Positions 28,331-35,981 of a stretch of 64,000 nt of DNA are shown here, piece after piece; positions within the stretch are counted from its first letter, which is position 1, and each line of letters opens with the position of its first letter. This stretch comes from DASWYT01 sp965246875 (lineage in GTDB: Bacteria > Pseudomonadota > Alphaproteobacteria > Micavibrionales > SZUA-601): NCBI GenBank assembly GCA_965246875.1, contig CBDFFU010000003.1, positions 1,259,288 to 1,323,287 on the forward strand, in the 5' to 3' direction. A program made the translations under genes and the position numbers. The notes under the pieces are model-generated. The model had not been told where the DNA came from and did not search any database. It was given only the letters and a program-made list of their open reading frames with translations.

Positions 28331-28900
28331 CTATCGCGTAATATACGGCATTGCCGTTTTCGCGTAGTTCCAGCCAGTTTGCAAAGCCAATACCATCGCG
28401 ATCAGCAAACCCAATTTGCCGATCCACAAGGACGGGATCCAATCCGGCGCGTACGGCCCGACAATAAGAAATCCAATGGCACCCATCTGCACGCCGGTTT
28501 TCCACTTTGCCAAAGTGGAGACCGGGATTTGCACGTTCAACGGCCCCAGATACTCGCGCAAACCGGCAATGAAAATTTCACGCAATAAAATGGCAAGTGC
28601 CGGTAATGCCCAGACGCCGTCCAACCGATCAACAGCCGCCAACATAAATAGCAAGGCGCCAACAAACAGCTTGTCAGCGATTGGATCAAGGAACTTACCG
28701 ACTGGTGATGTCAAACTTAATGAGCGCGCGATGTAGCCATCCAGAAAATCAGTGACGGCCGCAGGCGCATAAATCGCCAGAATGGTCCAAGCCGCCCAGG
28801 CTTTGGGGACAAAAAACAACAGCACCATCAGCGGGATCGTGACGATCCGGCTGAGCGTTAACAGGTTTGGAATATGATGGCGTTGCAGGCGTGGAAACAT
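28331..28900 (-). CDS. pgsA: CDP-diacylglycerol-glycerol-3-phosphate 3-phosphatidyltransferase
   Basis: 189 residues, CDP-alcohol phosphatidyltransferase family. The signature D-G-x2-A-R-x8-G-x3-D-x3-D is read as DGYIARSLSLTSPVGKFLDP plus IADK. Four or five membrane segments. It makes phosphatidylglycerol phosphate, the substrate of PgpA at 46927. Confidence 0.93.
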   Translation of the reverse strand: MFPRLQRHHIPNLLTLSRIVTIPLMVLLFFVPKAWAAWTILAIYAPAAVTDFLDGYIARSLSLTSPVGKFLDPIADKLFVGALLFMLAAVDRLDGVWALPALAILLREIFIAGLREYLGPLNVQIPVSTLAKWKTGVQMGAIGFLIVGPYAPDWIPSLWIGKLGLLIAMVLALQTGWNYAKTAMPYITR

Positions 28901-28946
28901 GAATCATGCTTAGCATCGAATCGCCTGTCTGCCTACCCTTTACCTT

Positions 28947-29363
28947 TTAAACGTGGCGCAATTTACGCCGGAAGATCTTGCCTGTTCCTTGACGATAAGC
29001 TCGGCGGAGATCTTTGCGATTGGCGCGGAGATATTCGATCATATGGTCAGCAGGTGTCGCACTTGCAGCATCAGAGATGGCTGCTTCCGGCTTACCTTGA
29101 TTCACATCAATTGTTCGCGAAATGGCTGCGATTTGCTCAATAAATAAAATAAGAGGATTGTTAATGGGCTGCTTTTTTGCTGCTTCAATCGTTTGTGCTA
29201 AATCTTGGCCGTCTGTTTTCTGCCATGTCGTTATTTCACGGATATGACTTTCATATTCCTCCACATGAAACACTTTGGTAGAAACTGCATAATGGCTTTC
29301 AATTTCCAATAAATTTTGCATTGGCTTGATATAATTGGCTGGGATTGTATCAAATGTTGTCAT
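28947..29363 (-). CDS. Hypothetical protein
   Basis: 138 residues with a good AAGGA ribosome site. No family is recognised. It is mostly helical, with no signal peptide, and has a basic C-terminus (LRRAYRQGTGKIFRRKLRHV). It lies just downstream of the Rap1a-like gene on the same strand. Confidence 0.5.
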   Translation of the reverse strand: MTTFDTIPANYIKPMQNLLEIESHYAVSTKVFHVEEYESHIREITTWQKTDGQDLAQTIEAAKKQPINNPLILFIEQIAAISRTIDVNQGKPEAAISDAASATPADHMIEYLRANRKDLRRAYRQGTGKIFRRKLRHV

Positions 29364-29378
29364 AGCTTTTTCCTTTTT

Positions 29379-29759
29379 TCATTTTTCATTTTTATTCACT
29401 TTACATGGCCAGGCGCCATACAATGCCAATGCGACTGCGGGTGCTGCGACAAAGCCTTGCTGTTCCGGTCTGGCCACCAGATGCGCCTGTACCACCTGAC
29501 GGAGCTGCTGCATCTTGATATCCTTTGGCAAACAGAAATCAACGCTTGGTGCCGTCCCTAAACTGCGTACCAAGATATGATAATCAACCACGCCAGCAAT
29601 GTAATTTTCGCAAGCAAATCGGTTATCGGTGGTCGCACTGGCACACAGGCCTAGCAGCACTTTGCCCGTCATAAACGCCGCCTCGGCTGGCGATGTGTTC
29701 AACAAACTACTAGCCATCGTGATAACCAAGCTCCAGGTTTTCCAGCATGTGCGTCCCAT
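29379..29759 (-). CDS. Rap1a/Tai-like secreted small protein
   Basis: 126 residues. A signal peptide (cleavage near AEA, residues 26-28) is followed by F-M-T-G-x-x-L-L-x-L-C, then C-x-x-Y-I-A-G-V-V-D, FCLPKD and ...ALYGAWPC. The cysteine spacing and YIxGVxD motif match the Rap1a/Tai family, some of which are immunity proteins to type VI amidase effectors. No effector is adjacent, so an immunity role is only a possibility. Confidence 0.6.
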   Translation of the reverse strand: MGRTCWKTWSLVITMASSLLNTSPAEAAFMTGKVLLGLCASATTDNRFACENYIAGVVDYHILVRSLGTAPSVDFCLPKDIKMQQLRQVVQAHLVARPEQQGFVAAPAVALALYGAWPCKVNKNEK

Positions 29760-29790
29760 GTGCTAGTATATGTAATTTAAATAAGCGATG

Positions 29791-30333
29791 TCAAGCAGTC
29801 ATACGGATCGTTTTTGCGATTTTATCCAACACAGCATTGACCAAAGATGGTGTCCGGTCGCTGTAAAAGGCTTTTGCCACTTCGACATAAGAGTGAATGA
29901 TGAGCGGGGTCTCCGTTTGCGGGTGGCTGAACAATTCTTCTGTCCCGACCGTCAAAATGAATTGCACCAGCAATTCCTGACGCGCGAAAGGCCGGTTACC
30001 GTCGGCAAACGCTTGTTCCAGCATGGTTTGCAGCATGCCAGCCCGTTCTTCAACGCCGGTCATGAGAGTGCGTAATAATTCCATGTCGGCAGCTACAAAC
30101 AACTGCCCCTCTTCTTCAATGCCATAGCGGTGCAGCATGTAGTCGTGCAATACATGCTCTGCATCCTGTTTGCTCTGCTGCATTTGATACAAACATTGTA
30201 CTGCTGCCAGACGGGCAGCGTTGCGTCGCGCCACAGCAGATCCTTTGACCACGCGTTTAACGGGTGGTAGTGGCGGTTTTTTTTTCGAAGCCCGTTTTTT
30301 TGCAAGTGGTGTTTGTGGCGCTGAATCTGTCAT
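29791..30333 (-). CDS. nusB: Transcription antitermination factor NusB
   Basis: 180 residues. After a Lys/Pro-rich N-terminal extension (about 35 residues) comes the all-helical NusB domain: ARLAAVQCLYQMQQ, then FILTVGTEELFSHPQTETPLI-type segment, EVAKAFYSDRTPSLVNAVLDKIAK. It binds boxA RNA with NusE for rRNA antitermination. Confidence 0.93.
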   Translation of the reverse strand: MTDSAPQTPLAKKRASKKKPPLPPVKRVVKGSAVARRNAARLAAVQCLYQMQQSKQDAEHVLHDYMLHRYGIEEEGQLFVAADMELLRTLMTGVEERAGMLQTMLEQAFADGNRPFARQELLVQFILTVGTEELFSHPQTETPLIIHSYVEVAKAFYSDRTPSLVNAVLDKIAKTIRMTA

Positions 30334-30389
30334 ATCGCAATTATGACGTTCTTATTGCGTTTTGCAATTCTATAATAATGTATTTAAAG

Positions 30390-30758
30390 TTAATTTGCAT
30401 TGCTATTACAGTGTGTTGCGTCCACTGTTTTGGTTTTTGATATGAATAAGCAAGCGGGGATTGTCCATGGGTCACCTCCAACTGAAATATCACGAAACGG
30501 TATGTCGGCATTCTCATTAAACGATGCAAAGTAATAACCTAATCCAGCCAGATCATCAAAATATTGAAGTAAATAATCAGTATCACCACTTGGTGTTAAA
30601 ATAATTCGCCTAATGTCATCTACCGTTTTCCAATATAGACCAGCTTGCCCTGAATAGCCTTCCCACTCAATTTGTGTTCCGTGTTTGATAACATCGATAA
30701 TATAATCCAGTGATGGTTGATGATGTTCTTGCCTTTGTGTATCAATAAAAACAATCAT
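30390..30758 (-). CDS. Hypothetical protein, possibly immunity-type
   Basis: 122 residues, no signal peptide. The layout (IDVIKHGTQIEWEGYSGQAGLYW, then DYLLQYF, GYYFASFNENADIPF, GGDPWTIPACLFIS) vaguely resembles small Imm1-like immunity proteins, but the match is weak. It is AT-richer than nusB. No toxin is beside it. Confidence 0.45.
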   Translation of the reverse strand: MIVFIDTQRQEHHQPSLDYIIDVIKHGTQIEWEGYSGQAGLYWKTVDDIRRIILTPSGDTDYLLQYFDDLAGLGYYFASFNENADIPFRDISVGGDPWTIPACLFISKTKTVDATHCNSNAN

Positions 30759-30787
30759 ACTGCCATGCGCATAAAATGAATTTTTAA

Positions 30788-31114
30788 TTAGTGACTGATA
30801 AAAAATAAATTCAAAAGTCCAATACTAAGGCTTATTACCACTAAAAATATTAGTCTCTTACGTAATTGTTTGTTGAGGGTTGGGTCTGACAACACCAGCT
30901 TTTGCTTTCGCCTGTTACGCATCTCTTGCGCGTCTTGCTGAAATATAGAAAAATATGTTAAGACGACAGCAATTGCTGGTATTAAGATACTAGTTTTATA
31001 GTAATAATAACCTTCAGTGAGAGCGACATGCCATTGGTAATACCACAGGCCATAAAACAAAAGGGTCGCAGCAATATATATCCATTGCCACGTTTTTGCT
31101 GAGATGTTGTCCAT
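30788..31114 (-). CDS. Small membrane protein, unknown
   Basis: 108 residues from the ATG at 31114, which has GGGAG seven bases upstream. Three hydrophobic segments (WIYIAATLLFYGLWYY, ILIPAIAVVLTYFSIF, LIFLVVISLSIGLLNLFF) flank a basic central loop (RNRRKQK). No family is recognised. Last gene before the tRNA-linked island. Confidence 0.5.
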   Translation of the reverse strand: MDNISAKTWQWIYIAATLLFYGLWYYQWHVALTEGYYYYKTSILIPAIAVVLTYFSIFQQDAQEMRNRRKQKLVLSDPTLNKQLRKRLIFLVVISLSIGLLNLFFISH

Positions 31115-31353
31115 CTGTATCTCCCGTAATTTAAATTTTAACAAGAACTATTTTTACAGGTGTTAAATTATACTGTGACAGCGTAGTTGTACTCTACTCT
31201 TTAGCTTTCACACGCGCAATATTATATACATCCAGTTCATATTTTTAGTGTTAAGGATGACAGTCTTATTTTCGCTGATCGGTGACAAAATGTACCGATA
31301 AACAGATTGGTTACACCGCCAAAGTGACTTGCAAAAAATATCAAATTGGACAG

Positions 31354-31405
31354 AAAAATGGTGCTGCCGAGGAGGATTGAACTCTCGACCTCTCCCTTAC
31401 CAAGG
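31354..31405. repeat. Left attachment repeat (partial tRNA-Thr)
   Basis: 52 bp identical to 40481-40532, covering the 3' half of tRNA-Thr through the anticodon-arm side plus five A beyond CCA. It diverges after CCAAGG, so there is no 5' half and no functional tRNA. This is the duplication expected from site-specific integration into a tRNA gene. Confidence 0.93.
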
Positions 31406-31522
31406 AAACAGCTCAATCTTTTCTGATGTTTTCTGTCACTTTATGATACTATACAAGTAACTGGAAATAATGAATTTATACCTTTACAGGGCATTGTTTT
31501 GTATTGCCATCTTTTATAATAC

Positions 31523-31543
31523 GGGTAGCATATGGGTAGCATA
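31523..31543 (+). repeat. Tandem integrase arm-type repeats, left end
   Basis: Two direct copies of GGGTAGCATA (31523-31532 and 31534-31543), one helical turn (11 bp) apart. Near-identical copies lie at the right end (40418-40438). Tandem direct repeats inside att sites are typical arm-binding sites of tyrosine integrases. Confidence 0.65.
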
Positions 31544-31840
31544 ATTTAGATAGAGCAATCATAAAAATGACTGAGAAATTTAATTTTAAAAAGGAAACGC
31601 TTGCTTTGCTCAAGTCGCAGGCGAAACAGTACGATGTTGCCGATATAAAGGTTTCCGGCTTACGTCTGATGGTTAATCCTGGCGGCAGCAAAACCTTCTT
31701 TCTCTATAGAAAGGTCAAGGGGCGCCCACAGCGCATTAAAATAGGCCGTTACGACATTGGTGTTGAAAATGCCCGTAAAGAGGCTGGCCGGCTAAATTCT
31801 CTTATTACTCTTGGTCAACCCCCGATATTGAGTCCAGGTT

Positions 31841-32716
31841 TTAAGTTACAGTTTGGAGCAGCTGCAGCATCATGGCGGGGGCTGGAGCGTAAGCGGAAGC
31901 CCCTGCCATGATGCAAGCATGCGTTCTGGCCAGTGGAGCGGGTGGCCTATAGCCCAGCGACGTGTGCGGGCGGATATGGTTGTAATGATGCCGCCACTGC
32001 TCCAAGATCACCTGGGCTTCTTTCAGCGTGTAAAACGTCTCCGCATTCAGGCATTCGTCCCGCAGCCTTGCGTTGAAGCTCTCATTATAACCATTCTCCC
32101 ACGGGCTGCCTGGCTCGATATACAGTGTTTTGACGTGTAGCTTTGGTAGCCAGTCCTTGATCGATCTGGCCGTAAACTCCGACCCGTTATCCGAACGGAT
32201 ATGATCAGGAATGCCTTTGCTCACAAACAGATCCGTCAGCACAGCCATGATGTCATCCGCCTTCAAGCTGTAACCCGTCCGCAAAGCCAGGCATTCCCGC
32301 GTGTACTCATCGATCACCGTCAGTGTGCGGATCTTGGTGCCGTCCTTGAGCCGGTCCGCTACAAAGTCATACGCCCACACATGGTTCTGCCAACACGGTC
32401 TAAGTCGGATGCATGAACCGTCATTCAGATAGAGACGACCTTTCTTCTTATGCCGTTGCGGTACCTTCAGCCCCTCTCGCCGCCAGATGCGCTCCACACG
32501 TTTGTGATTAACCACCCAGCCTTGAACCCGCAGCAACGCCGTGATGCGTTTGTAACCGTAACGACCATAACGCGCCGCAAGTTTTATAATGTCCGCCGTC
32601 AGCGCTTCTTCGTCACGCGCTCGCTTAAGAGGCCTGCGCTGCAAGCCGCGGCTCTGCCCCAACGCCTTGCACGCCCGTCGTTCCGTAATTCCCAGCTTCT
32701 GCTGCACATAAACCAC
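31841..32716 (-). CDS. IS3-family transposase OrfB
   Basis: 291 residues of rve/DDE integrase. HTH_21-like region (RYGRYGYKRITALLR), then catalytic D (VWAYDFVADRL), D (IRSDNGSEF) and E (NGYNESFNARLRDECLN). The frame actually extends upstream to about 32752, where GGGAAAG gives the -1 frameshift that fuses it to OrfA. The C-terminus (SAYAPAPAMMLQLLQTVT) is read close to the IS end. Confidence 0.92.
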   Translation of the reverse strand: MVYVQQKLGITERRACKALGQSRGLQRRPLKRARDEEALTADIIKLAARYGRYGYKRITALLRVQGWVVNHKRVERIWRREGLKVPQRHKKKGRLYLNDGSCIRLRPCWQNHVWAYDFVADRLKDGTKIRTLTVIDEYTRECLALRTGYSLKADDIMAVLTDLFVSKGIPDHIRSDNGSEFTARSIKDWLPKLHVKTLYIEPGSPWENGYNESFNARLRDECLNAETFYTLKEAQVILEQWRHHYNHIRPHTSLGYRPPAPLARTHACIMAGASAYAPAPAMMLQLLQTVT

Positions 32717-32742
32717 AGCCTCCCGGCGACGCTCAGGACTGG

Positions 32743-33021
32743 TTAGAACTTTCCCGTCGATACTTCCTTCAAAATCAGATTATCCAAAGTCAGGTCGGCG
32801 ACAGCACGTTTCAGCCGCCCATTCTCTATCTCAAGATCCTTCAAGCGCCGCGCCTGATCCACACCCAGACCGCCGTATTCTTTCCGCCAGCGGTAATACG
32901 TATTCCCCGTCACAGCCAACGCACGCAACACATCTTCCATCCGCTTGCCCTGGCCAATCATCACCTCAGCCTGCCGCAAATAGCCTATAATCTGCTCCGC
33001 CGTAAACCTCCGCCGTGACAT
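32743..33021 (-). CDS. IS3-family transposase OrfA
   Basis: 92 residues: an HTH of the IS3/IS911 type (RRFTAEQIIGYLRQAE..., GNTYYRWRKEYGG) and a leucine-zipper-like heptad stretch (LKDLEIENGRLKRAVADLTL). OrfB lies in the -1 frame, with a likely slippage site just before the OrfA stop. Confidence 0.92.
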   Translation of the reverse strand: MSRRRFTAEQIIGYLRQAEVMIGQGKRMEDVLRALAVTGNTYYRWRKEYGGLGVDQARRLKDLEIENGRLKRAVADLTLDNLILKEVSTGKF

Positions 33022-33533
33022 GCAAAACCCTCCCGCTAGATGTCCACATCATACCAAGAATAACTCTCGGCTTGGACTCATTTATAGGGGGCGGACCACT
33101 CTAGGCGGTGACCCACACGAAGAGCGTCTAGCGGCCAGGCTCGAGTCGACTTTTGCTGAATTATATGACCAATATTACGAACAGCACGCTGTTAAACATA
33201 CCAAACAGCCGGATGCTAATAAGAAAATGATAGAGTTTCATATTTTACCAGTTATTGGCAATTATAACATCAGCCTAGTAACCGCTGATAAAATTAGGAC
33301 AATGCATGCTGAGATGGGTGAAAAGAGCGGTCAGGCAGGCGCAAATCGCGTTATGCAGATAGTCAATGCAGTTTTTAACTTTGGTATTAAGCATGGATAC
33401 CTCAAAGGTTCCAATCCTTGTTACGGGTTGAAAAAATTTAAAACTGCTAGTCGAGACCGTTTTTTGACAAAAACTGAACTACTCAAATTCTTTGAAGCCT
33501 TAAACCAGGAAAAACCTCTATTTCAAAACTTTT

Positions 33534-34237
33534 GGGGCTGGTATAGATTAGCTGAGTTTAGCCCATAGCTTGAGAGTTGTCAGCTGGCTTTTGGGTGAGC
33601 CGTAATTGAAGCGGAAGACACATTCCTGAAGGAAGTAAGCGAAGTTCTGTTTCGGGATGCCGTTGTATTTGCGCAAAACTCGTTTTGATTGATTCCAGAA
33701 GTTTTCAATCCCATTGATGTGATTAGTTTTATCAGCGAACAGTTCGCTGTGATTGATGCGATAATGTTTAAACTCAGAGACATCTAGCACGTTATACGAA
33801 CGATAGCTGTCCGTGTAGACGATGCTATCAGGCTGGATTTTACGGCGTATAACCGGCATGAGCGTCCGGCTTTTTGTATCGTCGACCATGGCGGCATAGA
33901 CTTTACCACCCCGCTTGAGCAGGCCGAAAACAGGAACCTTGCCGGCAGCAACTCGGCCTCGCTTGCCCTTTCGGACACCGCCAAAGTAACTCTCGTCAAG
34001 CTCAATCTCGCCGTCGAATGGCTCTTCATCGATCATTTTATCGCTGATCAGGACACGCAATTTATGATAAAACAAGTGGGCCGTATGATAGTTGATACCG
34101 ACCAGATCAGCAGCTGTTCGGGCCGTTACCTGGCCGACGAACATCTCCAGCAGCTTTAACTGAATTTTATGCGATAATTTACAACGATTTAATCCCATCA
34201 CACCAGCATAAATTAGATCCTAATCTATACCAGCCCC
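33534..34237 (-). mobile_element. IS1595-family (IS1016-like) insertion sequence (704 bp)
   Basis: Perfect 18-bp terminal inverted repeats GGGGCTGGTATAGATTAG lie at both ends. The 8-bp target duplication AAACTTTT (33526-33533 and 34238-34245) is the size expected for the family. One transposase gene is on the minus strand. It inserted into the integrase catalytic domain. Confidence 0.95.
33548..34201 (-). CDS. IS1595-family transposase (ISXO2-like)
   Basis: 217 residues. The ISXO2-like DDE/N domain has IELDESYFGGVRKGKRGR, VYTDSYRSYN and NHINGIENFWNQSKR. The N-terminal helical region (ARTAADLVGINYHTAH) recognises the ends. The length is normal for the IS1016 group, and no disruption is seen. 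Confidence 0.93.
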   Translation of the reverse strand: MMGLNRCKLSHKIQLKLLEMFVGQVTARTAADLVGINYHTAHLFYHKLRVLISDKMIDEEPFDGEIELDESYFGGVRKGKRGRVAAGKVPVFGLLKRGGKVYAAMVDDTKSRTLMPVIRRKIQPDSIVYTDSYRSYNVLDVSEFKHYRINHSELFADKTNHINGIENFWNQSKRVLRKYNGIPKQNFAYFLQECVFRFNYGSPKSQLTTLKLWAKLS

Positions 34238-34738
34238 AAACTTTTTTATTTTGTCGCTTTATACAGGAGCGCGTAAAGGAAATCTGCTTTCTATGCGTTG
34301 GAGCGATATTAACTTCGATCTTAAACAATGGCGTATCCCTGAAACACAAACTAAAAACCGTGATGTAAATACCATTCCTTTGTCAGAGTCGGCCATTGCT
34401 ATCCTTAAAGAGGTTCTATCTGCCAATAAGAAATCTAAAACACCATCCATTTTTGTCTTTCCTGGTAAAAGTAAGGATGGTCACTTAAAAGACCCTAAAA
34501 AGGCCTTTGAGCGAATTAAAATAAAAATGGAAGTCGATGATATCCGCATTCATGATCTTAGACGTACGCTGGGCAGCTATATGGCTATTACTGGTGCAAG
34601 CCTTCCTATTATCGGGAAAGCTTTAAACCACAAGAGTCGTGAAGCAACGGCTATATATGCGCGATTATCGAATGATCCCGTTCTGAATGCTATTAATGTC
34701 GCTACTGACTTGATGAAAACAAATATCGCGACCTCCAA

Positions 34739-35917
34739 ATGATGGAAATAAAAGATATAGTTTTTGATTTAATTGTTTCCAAAAGAGAAGGTGATTATTG
34801 GGACTTTAAATTGAAACCCCATGAGAATTCTGCCGAATTAATAAAAGATATAATCTGCCTTGCTAATTGCGTAAGGCATAAAGGTGAAAGATATATAATT
34901 TTTGGCGTAGATGATAACGGTAATATCGTAGGTTTAAGTAATAGTGATAGATTAACGCAAGCAAATATTATCGATATGCTAAGCAAAGTTTCATTTTCAA
35001 AATCAAAACACCCAGATATTTCACTTTTTAATATTGAAATTGAGAAAAGATATTTACAAGTCTTGGTAATCAAAGATGAACCGGAAAAGCCATTTTATCT
35101 CGAAAGTGAATATAAATATCAAGGTAGGACGCTGAATGCCGGTACTATCTATTCACGCACACAAGATAGAAATACGCCTATTAACGGTGTTGCAGCATCA
35201 CATGATATAGAATTAATGTGGAAAGAACGTTTTGGCCTGACGCAAAGCTTAATAGAAAGAATCAAACTATATTTGATAGATTATAAGAACTGGGTAGAGT
35301 TGAATCCTGGATCAGGCGTTTATTCTTATATCCCTTCCCCAGAATTTACTGTTGAATATATATATGAAACACAGGAGTTAAGTGGAGGTCAAAGCTGGGC
35401 AAGATTCTCTACATATAAACGTATTTTCTCAAGTAGCATTGAATGTAAGCACAACCAAAATATGCTAGGGCGGTGGGAAATACTTAACTACGACAATGGA
35501 AAATCACTGTTAATGCCCGATCAAGACAGCTTGTATCTAAAGCAATCTTGGATACCAATGTTCTATTTCTGTATAGACAATATAGATTTCACAATTTTAT
35601 TATTTTGGGAAAACGTAATAACAGAATACCCTGATAAAGAAATTAGAACTAAAGAATCTTTCTTACAAGATAAGCCATTTCCCACAGTTATAGCGAACTC
35701 TCCTATATTGGTTTTCTTAAATAAGGCTGAGAAAACTATGTTTAAAGAATATATTTCTTTAAACCCAAACAGCATAAATAGTTATAATTATCATCCAGCA
35801 ATAGATAGGCTAGATTCAATTGGCGGCGAGCGTAAAGTAATCGAATTAGAAGAAATTAAATTATCCTCCAAATTAGAAAGAGTGTTTGAAGAATGGAAAA
35901 AGTTAAATCGAATATAG
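34739..35917 (+). CDS. AlbA_2 (Schlafen-type) domain protein, island cargo
   Basis: 392 residues. The first 130 match the AlbA_2/Schlafen core: DYWDFKLKPHE, IKDIICLANC, YIIFGVDDNGNIVGL and, further on, GTIYSRTQDRNTP. This fold binds nucleic acid or acts as an RNase in Schlafens. The remaining 260 residues (Trp/Phe/Tyr-rich, ending in a charged helix) are not recognised. It overlaps the integrase stop by 4 bp (ATGATGG), so it was once expressed from the integrase transcript. It is followed 64 bp later by the OLD-like gene. The pairing suggests a defence function, by inference only. Confidence 0.75.
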   Translation: MMEIKDIVFDLIVSKREGDYWDFKLKPHENSAELIKDIICLANCVRHKGERYIIFGVDDNGNIVGLSNSDRLTQANIIDMLSKVSFSKSKHPDISLFNIEIEKRYLQVLVIKDEPEKPFYLESEYKYQGRTLNAGTIYSRTQDRNTPINGVAASHDIELMWKERFGLTQSLIERIKLYLIDYKNWVELNPGSGVYSYIPSPEFTVEYIYETQELSGGQSWARFSTYKRIFSSSIECKHNQNMLGRWEILNYDNGKSLLMPDQDSLYLKQSWIPMFYFCIDNIDFTILLFWENVITEYPDKEIRTKESFLQDKPFPTVIANSPILVFLNKAEKTMFKEYISLNPNSINSYNYHPAIDRLDSIGGERKVIELEEIKLSSKLERVFEEWKKLNRI

Positions 35918-35981
35918 TGTTTTAATTATTTGAAAACATGTTACAATATCACCATCACAATAATCTCAAAGAGGTTTATAT

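Larger units (their letters stand above)
31145..31566. other. Gene-free island boundary
   Basis: 422 bp without a convincing gene. The first 209 bp are featureless chromosomal flank. They are followed by the 52-bp copy of the tRNA-Thr 3' end (31354-31405) and the tandem GGGTAGCATA repeat (31523-31543), 24 bp before the integrase start. Confidence 0.7.
31812..33098 (-). mobile_element. IS3-family insertion sequence (1287 bp)
   Basis: Imperfect terminal inverted repeats begin TGGTC and share CCCCC and TGAGTCC (left end 31812, right end 33098). A 4-bp duplication CTCT flanks it (31808-31811 and 33099-33102). It encodes OrfA and OrfB on the minus strand. Both ends and both frames appear intact, so the element may be active. 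Confidence 0.92.
31567..34742 (+). pseudogene. Tyrosine integrase interrupted by two insertion sequences
   Basis: Three exact pieces, 31567-31811, 33103-33533 and 34246-34742, join in frame to 1173 bp (390 residues) once each IS and one target-duplication copy are removed. The parts give an N-terminal DUF4102-type arm-binding domain (VADIKVSGLRLMVNPGGSKTF), a core-binding domain (FAELYDQYYEQHAV) and a catalytic domain with SLYTGARKGNLLSMRW (Arg), HDLRRTLGSYMA and LNHKSREATAIYARL (nucleophile Tyr). The junctions read LITLGGDPHEER and FQNFFILSLYTGARKG. The gene was therefore intact before the insertions and is now almost certainly inactive. Confidence 0.93.

Noticed and set aside
31354..31405. 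A second tRNA-Thr gene
   Set aside because: Only the 3' half is present; after CCAAGG the sequence leaves the tRNA, so it is an attachment-site duplicate.
31841..33021. IS3 transposase as a frameshifted pseudogene
   Set aside because: The -1 offset between OrfA and OrfB with a GGGAAAG slippage site is the normal programmed arrangement of the family.
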